Shown: in pieces, positions 31,757 through 42,208 of the stretch
Numbering within the stretch: the stretch's first letter is position 1
Layout of the letters: the number at the start of each line of letters is the position of its first letter
Assembly (NCBI GenBank): GCA_903899965.1
Contig: CAIULB010000009.1
Span: 35,516-99,515, forward strand
Source of the DNA: an uncultured Methylophilaceae bacterium
GTDB taxonomy: Bacteria; Pseudomonadota; Gammaproteobacteria; Burkholderiales; Methylophilaceae
DNA: 64,000 nt
Direction of reading: 5' to 3'
Notes under the pieces: generated by a model
What the model was told of the DNA's origin: nothing
The model's input: only the letters and a program-made list of their open reading frames with translations
Database searches by the model: none
Position numbers and translations under genes: made by a program

Positions 31757-32641
31757 ATGAGTATATTAGTTAATGAAAATACCAAAGTGTTATGCCAAGG
31801 TTTTACTGGCAAACAAGGCACATTCCATTCAGAACAAGCGTTGGCTTACGGCACCAAAATGGTCGGTGGTGTAACGCCTGGCAAGGGTGGTCAAAGTCAC
31901 TTGGGTTTGCCAGTCTTTAATACCATGCGTGATGCAGTGCGTGAGACAGGCGCCAACGCTTCTGTCATTTATGTGCCGCCACCATTTGCCGCTGACTCTA
32001 TTTTAGAGGCGTGCGATGCGGGCATTGATTTGATTGTGTGTATTACAGAAGGCATTCCAGTGTTGGATATGCTGAACGTAAAAGCAGCACTTAAAGCGAA
32101 TAATGTGAAGTTGGTTGGTCCAAATTGCCCTGGTGTGATTACGCCAAACGAATGCAAAATCGGCATTATGCCGGGGAGCATTCATTTGCGCGGCAAGATA
32201 GGCATTGTGTCACGCTCTGGTACGTTGACTTACGAAGCCGTTAACCAAACAACCGCATTAAGCTTAGGTCAATCGACTTGTGTTGGTATCGGTGGTGACC
32301 CAATTCGCGGTTTGAATTTTATTGATTGTTTGGAAATGTTCCAAGCTGACCCTGAAACTGAAGCCATTATTATGGTGGGCGAAATCGGCGGTGCCGATGA
32401 AGAGGCTGCGGCTGATTACATTAAGCATCATGTGACCAAGCCTGTGGCTGGTTATATAGCAGGTCAAACAGCGCCGAAAGGTAAACGCATGGGTCATGCT
32501 GGCGCGATTATTTCAGGCGGAAGCGGTAAAGCGGAAGATAAGATTCTTGCTTTAGAAAAAGCCGGCGTAATTGTTGCAAGCTCCCCAGCTGGTTTGGGTG
32601 AAGCAGTGATGGCGGCCATTAAAGCGAAGCAAGCTAATTGA
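31757..32641 (+). CDS. sucD: Succinate-CoA ligase alpha subunit
   Basis: [46 protein letters not shown] and [13 protein letters not shown]. Confidence 0.95.
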   Translation: MSILVNENTKVLCQGFTGKQGTFHSEQALAYGTKMVGGVTPGKGGQSHLGLPVFNTMRDAVRETGANASVIYVPPPFAADSILEACDAGIDLIVCITEGIPVLDMLNVKAALKANNVKLVGPNCPGVITPNECKIGIMPGSIHLRGKIGIVSRSGTLTYEAVNQTTALSLGQSTCVGIGGDPIRGLNFIDCLEMFQADPETEAIIMVGEIGGADEEAAADYIKHHVTKPVAGYIAGQTAPKGKRMGHAGAIISGGSGKAEDKILALEKAGVIVASSPAGLGEAVMAAIKAKQAN

Positions 32642-33606
32642 TGAAACCTCACCCACTGAAAAAGCTAGCGCGCTACTTCATTTTTATTGCCTTGAGCTTA
32701 GTCTTTATTGATTTTGCTATGGCTGAAGAGGATGTGCCTTATCTCTTAACTGTTTCAGCGAAAGGCGATATTGCAACAGTGCGTGCATTGCTAGAGAGCG
32801 GCACTAATCCTAATGTGCGCGATATCGACAACGTAACTGCCTTGATGTATGCCGCACGCAAAGACAAATCAGAAATCGTTAAAGCGCTGTTAGAAAGGGG
32901 TGCAGACCCGAATGCTAAAGATAATAGTGGCTGGACGGCATTGATGCTGGCCGCACGCAAAAACTATCTTAAAACAGCAGAGGCTTTGCTGAATAAAGGC
33001 GCAGACCCAGCTCTGCGTGATGTGTCTGGTTGGAGCGCGATGGGCATGGCCGCCACATCTGGTTATTCTGAGATGGTGGGCTTGCTAATTGAGCACGGCA
33101 TGGACGTCAATACCAAGAGCGATGATGGTAAAAGCGTATTGATGTATGCCGCTAAAAGCGGTGATGTGCCAACTGTTAAAGTCTTGTTGGCGCATGGCGC
33201 ATTGATTGCAGACCGAGATCGTTTGAAGGTGAATGCTTTGATGTATGGTGCACGTGAAGGGAATGTAGCGGCTGTTGAGGCCTTGATTGATGCTGGTGCT
33301 AAGGTTGACGATTACGACCAAAATAAATGGACGGCGCTGAGTTGGGCTGTGAGAAAGAAAAAAGTTGATGTTGTCCAAACGCTGATTGCAAAAGGTGCAG
33401 ATGTAAATCATAAAGATAGCGAAGGGACGCCACCATTACAAAATGCGGTATTAAACGGCGATGCCCTTATGGTGGCTTTGCTGATTAAAAGCGGTGCCAA
33501 TGTAAAAGCTAAAGACCAATATGGATTGAGCGCTTTGGTTTACGCCCTAAAAGGCAAAAGCCCTGAAATCGTTAAGATGATTAAAGATGCAGGTGGCAAC
33601 TATTAG
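32641..33606 (+). CDS. Secreted ankyrin-repeat protein
   Basis: N-terminal hydrophobic signal (YFIFIALSLVFIDFAMA) followed by about eight ankyrin repeats; ATG overlaps the sucD stop (TGATG). Confidence 0.9.
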   Translation: MKPHPLKKLARYFIFIALSLVFIDFAMAEEDVPYLLTVSAKGDIATVRALLESGTNPNVRDIDNVTALMYAARKDKSEIVKALLERGADPNAKDNSGWTALMLAARKNYLKTAEALLNKGADPALRDVSGWSAMGMAATSGYSEMVGLLIEHGMDVNTKSDDGKSVLMYAAKSGDVPTVKVLLAHGALIADRDRLKVNALMYGAREGNVAAVEALIDAGAKVDDYDQNKWTALSWAVRKKKVDVVQTLIAKGADVNHKDSEGTPPLQNAVLNGDALMVALLIKSGANVKAKDQYGLSALVYALKGKSPEIVKMIKDAGGNY

Positions 33607-33613
33607 TCAGTCC

Positions 33614-35233
33614 ATGCACTTAGCAATCGCCCAAATCAACTGCACGGTCGGCGATATTGCAGGTAACAGCGGTAAGATTGTCGCAGCAGTATCGCATGCT
33701 AAAGTACAAGGTGCCTCACTTCTTATCACCCCTGAGTTGGCCTTAACTGGCTATCCCCCAGAAGACTTATTACTCAGAGAAGATTTCAATCAAGCAAGTG
33801 AAACAGCTTTGATTGAGCTTGCTAAAAAGACGCAAGGAATTACCTTGCTAGTCGGACATCCCCGCGTTTTTGAAGGCGCATGCTATAACGCTGCTTCTGT
33901 TTTGCAAGATGGCAAAATCATTGCCACATATCATAAACAAGCATTGCCTAATCACACCGTATTTGACGAGCTGCGCTATTTTAAGGCGGGCACAACTCCA
34001 TTGGTTTTTGAACATCAAGGTGTGAAATGTGGTGTGTTGATTTGTGCGGATATTTGGGAAGCAAACCCCGCCAAACTAGCTAAGCAGGCGGGCGCTGAAA
34101 TTCTATTGACGTTGAATGCATCTCCTTACCACATGGAGAAGCAAGATAGTCGCCATGAAGTTGCAAGTCAGCGTGTATTAGAAACAGGATTAGCCTTGGT
34201 TTATACCAATCTTATTGGCGGCCAAGATGAGCTAGTTTTTGATGGTGCTTCTTTCGTCTTGGATAGATCGGGTGCAGTTGTTCAGCAGTTGCCAGCTTTT
34301 GAAGAGGCTTTGTCATTAGTTGAAATTGATTGCTCCGCTGACAATAAGGCCAATCCCAATCAAGCTCAAGTTACGCCAGCACTTGCTATCGAGGCTTCGG
34401 TATACCAAGCCATCACTTTGGGCTTGAAGGACTATGTCACTAAAAACAAATTTAAAGGGGTGGTGCTTGGTCTTTCGGGCGGGATTGATTCAGCTTTAAC
34501 GCTCGCAGTAGCGGTTGATGCACTAGGTGCAGACCAAGTGCGTGTCGTGATGATGCCCTCGGAATTTACTGCTGATATGAGCGTGAGTGATGCGCATTTG
34601 ATGGCCGATACATTGGGTGTACGTTATAGCGAATTGCCAATTAGTCCCTTGTTTAATCTGTTTAGAGAAACACTGGCGGATGAGTTTGCTGGCTTGCCTT
34701 TTGACACCACCGAAGAAAATCTACAAGCACGTATTCGTGGCATGTTGCTCATGGCCTTATCGAATAAGTTTGGCAGTATCGTGCTCACGACAGGCAATAA
34801 GAGCGAGATGGCGGTTGGCTATTCAACGCTTTATGGGGACATGGCAGGTGGATTTGCTTTGCTTAAAGATGTGCCAAAAACGCTGGTTTATGCGTTATCA
34901 AACTATCGCAATTCAATATCAACAGTGATTCCCGAGCGCATTATTACGCGTCCGCCATCAGCAGAGTTACGTCACGAACAAAAAGACCAAGATAGCCTGC
35001 CAGCTTATGAGATTTTAGATGCAATTATGGAAGCTTATGTTGAGCACGATGCCAGTCATGCAGATATCTTGGCGATGGGATATAGAGCGCAAGATGTGAA
35101 TCGTGTAACATCGCTTATTGATAGAAACGAATATAAACGCCGTCAGTCGCCGATAGGCGTAAGGATTACCCAGCGCGGGTTTGGTAAAGATAGACGTTAT
35201 CCGATTACTTCTAAATTTTTGCCAAAAGCGTAA
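33614..35233 (+). CDS. nadE: Glutamine-dependent NAD+ synthetase (CN-hydrolase plus synthetase domains)
   Basis: N-terminal nitrilase domain (LLITPELALTGYPPEDLLLR; GVLICADIWE); VVLGLSGGIDSALTLAVAVDALG; TTGNKSEMAVGYSTLYGDMAGG. Confidence 0.96.
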   Translation: MHLAIAQINCTVGDIAGNSGKIVAAVSHAKVQGASLLITPELALTGYPPEDLLLREDFNQASETALIELAKKTQGITLLVGHPRVFEGACYNAASVLQDGKIIATYHKQALPNHTVFDELRYFKAGTTPLVFEHQGVKCGVLICADIWEANPAKLAKQAGAEILLTLNASPYHMEKQDSRHEVASQRVLETGLALVYTNLIGGQDELVFDGASFVLDRSGAVVQQLPAFEEALSLVEIDCSADNKANPNQAQVTPALAIEASVYQAITLGLKDYVTKNKFKGVVLGLSGGIDSALTLAVAVDALGADQVRVVMMPSEFTADMSVSDAHLMADTLGVRYSELPISPLFNLFRETLADEFAGLPFDTTEENLQARIRGMLLMALSNKFGSIVLTTGNKSEMAVGYSTLYGDMAGGFALLKDVPKTLVYALSNYRNSISTVIPERIITRPPSAELRHEQKDQDSLPAYEILDAIMEAYVEHDASHADILAMGYRAQDVNRVTSLIDRNEYKRRQSPIGVRITQRGFGKDRRYPITSKFLPKA

Positions 35234-35267
35234 AACAACTATTAGATTTTCACCTGAGGGGATGTAA

Positions 35268-35606
<339 letters not shown>

Positions 35607-35623
35607 TTGATTGTGAATGAAGT

Positions 35624-35645
35624 GCTGGGCTTCTAAAAGCCCAGC
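35624..35645. other. Perfect 9-bp stem-loop between convergent glnB and feoB; feoB stop codon in the loop
   Basis: GCTGGGCTT-CTAA-AAGCCCAGC. Confidence 0.6.
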
Positions 35646-37423
35646 CATCTGGCGGATTGATAAAACGCGAAGCTTACAATCCAAGCCAGCATTAAAGACC
35701 AAACGATAGAAAGTAGGGCAAAAGCCCAGCTTTTTGCTTCGTTTTTAAGTGTAATAATCGTTGATAAGCAAGGCGTATAAATGAGGGTAAATAACATAAA
35801 GCTCATGCCCTGTACCCAATCTAGTTTTTGTGCCATCAGATGCATCAGTGCATCACCCTGAAGCCCGTAAATTACTGCGAGTGAACCGATTACAATCTCT
35901 TTGGCGACAAAGCCAAAAATCAACGTAATCGCGAGTTGGCTATCAATGCCAATTGGATTTAAGACGATTGAAAACCAATCCCCAATTTTCCCAGCCAAAG
36001 TAGCGCTGCTTGCAGGCGCTGCATCCAATGGGTAGTGCGTTAAGGCCCATACCAAAATCACACCTATGGTGATGAATTTGCTGGCACGGATTAAAAAGTA
36101 TTTCACCTCTTGCCAGCCTCTTAACCAGATTTGACGACACGTTGGGAAGCGGTATGGCGGTAGCTCCAGAATGAACGGTTCGCTATTTTTATATTGATTC
36201 TTAAATAATACCGCAGTGATAAATATGGTGATAAAGCTCACCAAATAAAGTGCGAACAAGACCAGCGGCGCTTGACTGGCTGTGAATAGGGTGGCTGTCA
36301 TAAATAAGAATACCTGCAGACGCGCTGAACAAAGTGATAGCGGAATCACCAGCATGGTGAGTAGACGCATATTTTTTGAGCGCATCACGCGTGTCCCCAT
36401 CAAGGCTGGTACGTTACAACCGAAGCCCATGAGCACCATCACAAAGCCTCTGCCATCTAAGCCCATCTTTGCCATCAAGGCATCAACTAAGAATGCGGCG
36501 CGAGATAAGTAGCCGCTGTCTTCCACCATAGTCATAATTAGGAAGAATAAAACAATGATAGGTATAAATGCGGCGACTGTGCCAAGACCGTTATAAACGC
36601 CATCTAGTAATAAACCACTCAGCCAAGTTGGAGCACTTAATAAAAGCGGCTCTAGCGCATTAGTACGAAAGATGGCGAGTAACCATGCAATGCCATCTTG
36701 AAGTGGTTTGCCTGCGTTAAAGATGAACTGAAACAGTACATACATTGCGGCAAAAAATATTGGTAAGCCCAGCCATGGATGCAATAGCACTTTATCGATG
36801 CGATTGGTGAGGTCGTCGCCCAGCTGCATCGGCATTTGCACAGTTGCGTCAACAATTGCTTCCATTTCAGCTTCAATGTTGGAGTCTTGCTGAAGTTGCT
36901 TGCTGATTTTTTCAGCATCTACATGTTGTTTAGGTTTTGATAATACTGCTGATGCCGCCTTGAGCGCATCAGGGCAACGGTCGCCGTATTTTGCGCTAAT
37001 TTGCACAACTGGCATATTCAGTTTGGCTGACATGGCTTCTGTGTCAATCTTAATGCCAGCGCGCTTTGCTTCATCGCTCATATTAAGCAACAGCATGCAT
37101 GGCAAGCCCAAGGCGCGGATTTGTATTGCTAGCGACAGCTGCCTATCTATCTGCGCGCTATTCGCGACTATCATCACCAAATCAACCGTGTTGTTGCATA
37201 GAAAATGGCGCACCACTTGTTCGTCGTCTGAATAGCCGTGTAGGTCGTATAAGCCTGGTAAGTCAATCAGCTCGGCAATATGCCCGCCCATTAAAATCTT
37301 GGCGCTCATTAGGTCAACGGTAATGCCAGGCCAGTTGCCAACGCGCGCAGAAGAACCACTCAATCGATTGAAGAGAGTGGATTTTCCTGTGTTGGGCATC
37401 CCCAATAAAGCGATACGTTTCAT
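35633..37423 (-). CDS. feoB: Ferrous iron transporter B (596-aa form)
   Basis: GTPase G1 GMPNTGKSTLFNRLSG, DLPGLYDLHGYSDDEQVVRHFL and GFGCNVPALMGTRVMRSKNMRLLTMLVIPL. Confidence 0.96.
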   Translation of the reverse strand: MKRIALLGMPNTGKSTLFNRLSGSSARVGNWPGITVDLMSAKILMGGHIAELIDLPGLYDLHGYSDDEQVVRHFLCNNTVDLVMIVANSAQIDRQLSLAIQIRALGLPCMLLLNMSDEAKRAGIKIDTEAMSAKLNMPVVQISAKYGDRCPDALKAASAVLSKPKQHVDAEKISKQLQQDSNIEAEMEAIVDATVQMPMQLGDDLTNRIDKVLLHPWLGLPIFFAAMYVLFQFIFNAGKPLQDGIAWLLAIFRTNALEPLLLSAPTWLSGLLLDGVYNGLGTVAAFIPIIVLFFLIMTMVEDSGYLSRAAFLVDALMAKMGLDGRGFVMVLMGFGCNVPALMGTRVMRSKNMRLLTMLVIPLSLCSARLQVFLFMTATLFTASQAPLVLFALYLVSFITIFITAVLFKNQYKNSEPFILELPPYRFPTCRQIWLRGWQEVKYFLIRASKFITIGVILVWALTHYPLDAAPASSATLAGKIGDWFSIVLNPIGIDSQLAITLIFGFVAKEIVIGSLAVIYGLQGDALMHLMAQKLDWVQGMSFMLFTLIYTPCLSTIITLKNEAKSWAFALLSIVWSLMLAWIVSFAFYQSARWLGF

Positions 37424-37662
37424 GCGGTTTTGATTTGAATGCGGCTTGCTTCAGTGCGACGTAAGATGATGTCAGTGCTACCAATGCGAACATGCAATGG
37501 CCCATTAAAGCTGGCGCAGCGGACTAACTCTACTTTTTTTCCGTTACGAAAGCCAAGCGCAGCTAAACGATGAAACAATGAATTGTCAGCGTCGATATTG
37601 CTGATGAGTGCGGTTTCACCTGGTTTTAAGCTGGATAGGTTTTGTGTTGTGGCAGGATTCAT
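37420..37662 (-). CDS. feoA: Ferrous iron transport protein A
   Basis: 80 aa; LSSLKPGETALISNIDADNSLFHRLAALGFRNGKKVELVR; overlaps feoB start. Confidence 0.92.
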   Translation of the reverse strand: MNPATTQNLSSLKPGETALISNIDADNSLFHRLAALGFRNGKKVELVRCASFNGPLHVRIGSTDIILRRTEASRIQIKTA

Positions 37663-37685
37663 TAATAAAATGAAAAATCCTAAAT

Positions 37686-37704
37686 GATAATGGTTCTTAT
37701 TATC
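37686..37704 (-). promoter_or_regulatory. Fur box upstream of feoAB
   Basis: GATAATGGTTCTTATTATC, 19 bp with perfect GATAAT/ATTATC outer hexamers, about 24 bp upstream of the feoA start. Confidence 0.8.
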
Positions 37705-37742
37705 GCACAGGTTTAATATGAAGCGATAGTGCTAAACCCAAT

Positions 37743-37770
37743 AAAAACGGCCTGCAAGCAGACCGTTTTT
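37743..37770. terminator. Intrinsic terminator downstream of the PpiC-type PPIase gene region
   Basis: AAAAACGGcCTGCAAGCAGaCCGTTTTT. Confidence 0.75.
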
Positions 37771-37792
37771 ATCATTAGCTAGTATTTATTAA

Positions 37793-38602
37793 TTACTTTT
37801 TAGATGCTGATTTAGTGTTATCAACAATCGTTGCTTTCGCACGTAGGTCTGTCAGCATTTTTTCCAATTGGCGTTGACCAAGTTGCTTTTGCAAGTTGTC
37901 TTTTACTTTATCGTAAGGAGGCGCTTTCAATTCGCGTATATCATCAAGCTTAATCACGTGCCAACCGAATTGTGTTTGTACTGGATCAGTACTCAATTTG
38001 CCTTTTTGAAGCTTAGATACAGCTTCGCTAAATGGTTTCACCATGCCACCTAAGGCGAACCAGCCTAGATCCCCGCCTTTTTCTTTAGAACCTGGATCGA
38101 TTGATTTTTCTTTAGCGATTTTTGAAAAGTCGCCACCTTTGTTAAGTTGTGCAATTACGTCTTTTGCTTCGGCTTCTGAAGCAACCAAAATGTGGCGTGC
38201 GTTATATTCTTTGTCGCCTAATTCTGTTTTGAATTTCTCGTAAGCAGCTTTTGTATCTGACTCACTCACAGGATGACTCTTCATGTAATCTTGAATATAA
38301 ACATTCACCAGTAATTCACGGCGTGTTAACTCTTCCTTTGCAAGATAATCAGGCTTTTTGTCCATGCCAGATTTTTGCGCTTCTTGAAGTACTAATTCAC
38401 TGCTAATCAATTTAGACATAATGACGTCACGTACATTGTCATCTACTTTTTGACCGTGATCTGTCGCATCTTTAACGATGAAGTCGAAAAGTGATTGTTT
38501 GATAGGCTTACCATTCACCGTTGCTACTGCATCGCCAGCAAAAGCTGATGCGTTAAAACTTAATGTAGCAAGTAACAAAAGGGCGATTCTAGATATTTTC
38601 AT
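37793..38602 (-). CDS. Periplasmic PpiC/parvulin-type peptidyl-prolyl isomerase
   Basis: Signal peptide MKISRIALLLLATLSFNASAFA; parvulin domain YNARHILVASEAEAKDVIAQLNKGGDFSKIAKEKSIDPGSKEKGGDLGWF. Confidence 0.94.
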   Translation of the reverse strand: MKISRIALLLLATLSFNASAFAGDAVATVNGKPIKQSLFDFIVKDATDHGQKVDDNVRDVIMSKLISSELVLQEAQKSGMDKKPDYLAKEELTRRELLVNVYIQDYMKSHPVSESDTKAAYEKFKTELGDKEYNARHILVASEAEAKDVIAQLNKGGDFSKIAKEKSIDPGSKEKGGDLGWFALGGMVKPFSEAVSKLQKGKLSTDPVQTQFGWHVIKLDDIRELKAPPYDKVKDNLQKQLGQRQLEKMLTDLRAKATIVDNTKSASKK

Positions 38603-38664
38603 TCAAGGTCCTTAGTAATGGTTTGTTAGTATAAGAAGTATTTGATTTGACAGTATTATAGGGT

Positions 38665-38922
38665 TTATTCTTCGCTGGCGATAGCTTGGATGCTGAGAGC
38701 GTGAATTTTCAGGGGGATTAAGTCGCTCATCAATTGATAAATGATTCGGTGCCGCGCTACGTGCGACTTTCCGTTAAATGAAGCGCTGACTATCTTTAGG
38801 GTGAAATGCCCGCCTCCGCCGTTACCTTTGTGTCCTGCATGTAAAGCGCTATCGTCTTGAATCTCCAGCTGGCTTGGCGCAAGCGGCTGTAGTCTACTTT
38901 TGATTTCTTCTATTAAGTTCAT
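38665..38922 (-). CDS. bolA: BolA family protein
   Basis: 85 aa; HKGNGGGGHFTLKIVSASFNGKSHVARHRIIYQLMSDLI. Confidence 0.92.
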   Translation of the reverse strand: MNLIEEIKSRLQPLAPSQLEIQDDSALHAGHKGNGGGGHFTLKIVSASFNGKSHVARHRIIYQLMSDLIPLKIHALSIQAIASEE

Positions 38923-38923
38923 A

Positions 38924-39226
38924 TTATGCTGGCAAGGTTTTGCGGAAAGGTTTAACGCTCACGCTGGCGTAAACACCTGCGCTGACAAAGGGGTCTGCAT
39001 TTGCCCAAGCTTCCGCTTCGGCAAGTGTATTAAACTCAGCAACAATTAGACTGCCAGTAAAGCCTGCCGGACCAGGATCGATGCTGTCAATCGCTGGGAA
39101 AGGGCCTGCCAGTAATAATCGACCAGCTTCTTGCAAGGCGGTGAGTCTTGCTAGGTGCGCAGGGCGGTTTGCTAAACGCTTTTCTAGGCTGTTTGGCGTG
39201 TCTTCGGTGACGATGGCGTACCACAT
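38924..39226 (-). CDS. yciI: YciI family protein
   Basis: 100 aa; [25 protein letters not shown] and [24 protein letters not shown]. Confidence 0.93.
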   Translation of the reverse strand: MWYAIVTEDTPNSLEKRLANRPAHLARLTALQEAGRLLLAGPFPAIDSIDPGPAGFTGSLIVAEFNTLAEAEAWANADPFVSAGVYASVSVKPFRKTLPA

Positions 39227-39849
39227 TATGCTTTGTCCTCATTGATGATGTATTTGTTGATAGCGAAGCTTTGCCCGATGATAAAAACGAACATGAGTCC
39301 CATTGTGCCAAAAAGTTTAAAACTCGCCCAAGTGTCGATTGAGTAATGAAAAGCGACGTATAAATTAAGCGCGCCTAAGCCAGCAAAGAAGATGGCCCAA
39401 GCGATATTGAGTTTGTTCCAAATCGCTTCTGGCAAGCTAATTTCTTTGCCCATCATGCTTTTGATAATGTTTTTTTGTGTGAATAAATCGGCACCAATTA
39501 ATACCGCAGCAAAAGTCCAATAAAGCAGAGTTGGTTTCCATTTAATAAATGCGTCGTTTTGGAAGTAAAGCGTTAAGCCGCCAAGTACTGTGACTAATAA
39601 TGCACTTAGCCACAAAGTGTTATCCACTTTTTTGTAATGCAGCTTTGCCCATATAATTTGAATGATGCTGCCGATAATCACTGCGATTGTGGCGAGCATG
39701 ATAGGCACTAGGCTTGGTTTGACCGAAGCGGCAATGCCCAGGGTAGTAAGTATTTTGGCTAAAATTAGATTAGCTGAAGCCGCTTTTTCTGCCACTTTAA
39801 GCGTAATAAAAAATAAGATGACAGGGAATAAATCGAATAAGAACTTCAT
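39226..39849 (-). CDS. yciB: Inner membrane-spanning protein YciB (septation protein A)
   Basis: 207 aa; [21 protein letters not shown] and multiple TM segments. Confidence 0.95.
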   Translation of the reverse strand: MKFLFDLFPVILFFITLKVAEKAASANLILAKILTTLGIAASVKPSLVPIMLATIAVIIGSIIQIIWAKLHYKKVDNTLWLSALLVTVLGGLTLYFQNDAFIKWKPTLLYWTFAAVLIGADLFTQKNIIKSMMGKEISLPEAIWNKLNIAWAIFFAGLGALNLYVAFHYSIDTWASFKLFGTMGLMFVFIIGQSFAINKYIINEDKA

Positions 39850-39987
39850 GCACTACTTTCGGTAAAAGGTTAGCTGGCGAAAAGCCGCTTTAAGTGTCGG
39901 TTAGACCTGTATTTTGCTATGATGTGTGAAGCCTGACAAGGCAACTTTTTTAAATTTTACCAAGCACCACTCCAACCATCATTAAAA

Positions 39988-40851
39988 ATGCGTTCCTTGA
40001 TTGATCTTCATTGCCACTCTACCGTTTCAGATGGTGTGCTTACGCCTTCTGAAATTGTGAATCATGCTGCTGAAAAAGGCATCAATGTATTGGCTTTGAC
40101 TGACCATGATGATGTCGCTGGTTTGGCAACGGCACGTTCTGTAGCTGAGTCACATGGTATGCAGTTTATCAATGGCGTAGAGATTTCAGTCACATGGCGT
40201 CGCCGTACATTGCATATCGTTGGCTTGAAAATCAATCCTGAATACCCTCCATTAGTTGAAGGCCTCGCCAATATTCGTTCCGGGCGCCACACGCGAGCTG
40301 CTGGGATGGCGCAGGCTTTGGAAAAAATCGGCATTCATGGATCGCTTGAAGGTGCTTATGAGCACAGCAAAGGCGGCATTATTAGCCGCACGCATTTCGC
40401 ACGCTTTTTGATTGAGCATGGCTATGCCAAAGATACTAAAGCGGTGTTTAAGCATTATTTGGTCAAAGGGAAGCCGGGCTATTTTGAGCATCAGTGGGCT
40501 AGTTTGGAAGATGCTATGTCTTGGATTATCGGCAGTGGCGGTGTGGCGGTGATTGCCCATCCTGGCCGCTATGATTTAGGTCGTGTCACTATGTTGGAGT
40601 TGATGCATGAGTTCCGCGCCTTAGGTGGATCAGCGATTGAAGTGGTGACTGGCAGCCATACCGTTGACCAATATCAAGAATTCGCAAAAATGGCTAAAGC
40701 CTTTGACTTGGCATCATCGATGGGCTCTGATTATCATGGCAAAGGCCAAACTTATATTGAGATGGGTCGCTTACCTAGCTTACCAAGTAATTGCGTGCCT
40801 GTTTGGCGTAAATGGTCAGAAGTACAGAATGTGGAATTAGAGACGCATTAA
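39988..40851 (+). CDS. rnm: PHP-domain exonuclease/phosphatase (RNase AM / TrpH-like)
   Basis: LIDLHCHSTVSDGVLTPSE, ALTDHDDVAGL and GSDYHGKGQTYIEMGR. Confidence 0.9.
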   Translation: MRSLIDLHCHSTVSDGVLTPSEIVNHAAEKGINVLALTDHDDVAGLATARSVAESHGMQFINGVEISVTWRRRTLHIVGLKINPEYPPLVEGLANIRSGRHTRAAGMAQALEKIGIHGSLEGAYEHSKGGIISRTHFARFLIEHGYAKDTKAVFKHYLVKGKPGYFEHQWASLEDAMSWIIGSGGVAVIAHPGRYDLGRVTMLELMHEFRALGGSAIEVVTGSHTVDQYQEFAKMAKAFDLASSMGSDYHGKGQTYIEMGRLPSLPSNCVPVWRKWSEVQNVELETH

Positions 40852-41481
40852 ATGGCACAATACTTTTCTATTCATGCAGACAACCCACAAGCGAGATTGA
40901 TTCATCAAGCGGTTGAAATTTTGAATAATGGCGGCGTGATCGCCTATCCGACTGACTCTAGTTATGCGCTGGGATGCATCATTGGCGACAAGGACGCGCA
41001 AACTAAAATCCGTGCGATTCGTGGTGTGGATGAAAACCATCATTTCACTTTGGTGTGTCGCAACTTGGCTGAACTTGCCACTTACGCGCAAGTCGATAAT
41101 ATGCAATTCCGTTTATTAAAAGCCAATACACCGGGCCAATATACTTTTGTGCTAAAAGCTACGCGCGAAGTGCCAAGACGCTTACAGCATCCTAAACGTA
41201 GTACATTGGGTTTAAGAGTGCCAGAACATGCGGTGACGCAGGCTTTGTTGACTGAATTAAATCAGCCATTGTTGAGCATGACCTTGTCTTTAAAGGATGA
41301 GGTTGAGCCACTCAATGAGGCTTGGGAAATTCGTGACCGTTTAGAGCATCAGCTTGATTTGGTCATTGATGCAGGGGCCTGCTCAGCATTGCCGACCACG
41401 GTGATAGATCTCACTAAAGATGAACCGCAATTAATTAGGCGAGGTGCAGGTGCTCTAGCGCCATTTGGTTTAGACGATTGA
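40852..41481 (+). CDS. Sua5/YciO/YrdC family protein (YciO-like)
   Basis: 209 aa; NNGGVIAYPTDSSYALGCIIGDKDAQTKIRAIRG and STLGLRVPEH. Confidence 0.92.
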   Translation: MAQYFSIHADNPQARLIHQAVEILNNGGVIAYPTDSSYALGCIIGDKDAQTKIRAIRGVDENHHFTLVCRNLAELATYAQVDNMQFRLLKANTPGQYTFVLKATREVPRRLQHPKRSTLGLRVPEHAVTQALLTELNQPLLSMTLSLKDEVEPLNEAWEIRDRLEHQLDLVIDAGACSALPTTVIDLTKDEPQLIRRGAGALAPFGLDD

Positions 41482-41505
41482 TTAGAATTGATTAAAGGGT
41501 AGAAC

Positions 41506-42141
41506 ATGGAATTAACTTACGTACAGAAGATAGCGATTTATGCGCTACCTGTCATTTTTGCGATTACTGTTCATGAGGCAGCACATGGTTTTGCGGCTCG
41601 CTATTTTGGCGACATGACGGCAGAGCGAGAGGGGCGAATTACTTTGAACCCGCTCAAGCATATTGACCCTATTGGCACCATTTTATTGCCAGCACTGACC
41701 TTACTGGTTGGAGGTATTTTGTTTGGTTGGGCGAAGCCTGTGCCAGTAAATTTCTCGCGTTTACGTAACCCCAAACGCGATATGCTGTGGGTTGCTGCGG
41801 CTGGCCCGGCTTCTAATTTTGTGATGGCTTTGTTTTGGGCGCTTATTATCAAGTTGTCAGTGGCATATCCAAGTGTTTATTCAGAGCCTATGGCGCTGAT
41901 GGGGCAAGCGGGTGTGATGATTAATGTGGTGTTGATGGTGCTCAATTTGCTGCCATTACCACCATTAGACGGCGGCCGTATTGCGGTGAGTTTGTTACCT
42001 AATCATTTGGCATACAAATACGCGCAAATTGAACGCTATGGCTTCATTATTCTGATTGTGTTGCTTGCGACAGGTATTTTAGGACGCATTATGGAGCCGT
42101 TTATTGATGCAGTTATTCAGATTATTCAGTTCATTTTTTAA
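41506..42141 (+). CDS. Site-2 protease-like M50 family membrane metalloprotease
   Basis: ITVHEAAHGFAARYFGD (HExxH) and LNLLPLPPLDGGRI. Confidence 0.92.
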   Translation: MELTYVQKIAIYALPVIFAITVHEAAHGFAARYFGDMTAEREGRITLNPLKHIDPIGTILLPALTLLVGGILFGWAKPVPVNFSRLRNPKRDMLWVAAAGPASNFVMALFWALIIKLSVAYPSVYSEPMALMGQAGVMINVVLMVLNLLPLPPLDGGRIAVSLLPNHLAYKYAQIERYGFIILIVLLATGILGRIMEPFIDAVIQIIQFIF

Positions 42142-42208
42142 TTTTTCGGGCGTGATTGTGCGCCTTTTCGTATAATAGATTCATCTTTATTTATGGTTAT
42201 TCATCACT

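Noticed and set aside
30584-32641. Reading sucC/sucD as malate-CoA ligase mtkA/mtkB of the serine cycle
   Set aside because: The families are close, but no serine-cycle genes are nearby and the oxidative pentose phosphate/RuMP-like context favours succinyl-CoA ligase. Substrate cannot be proven from sequence alone.
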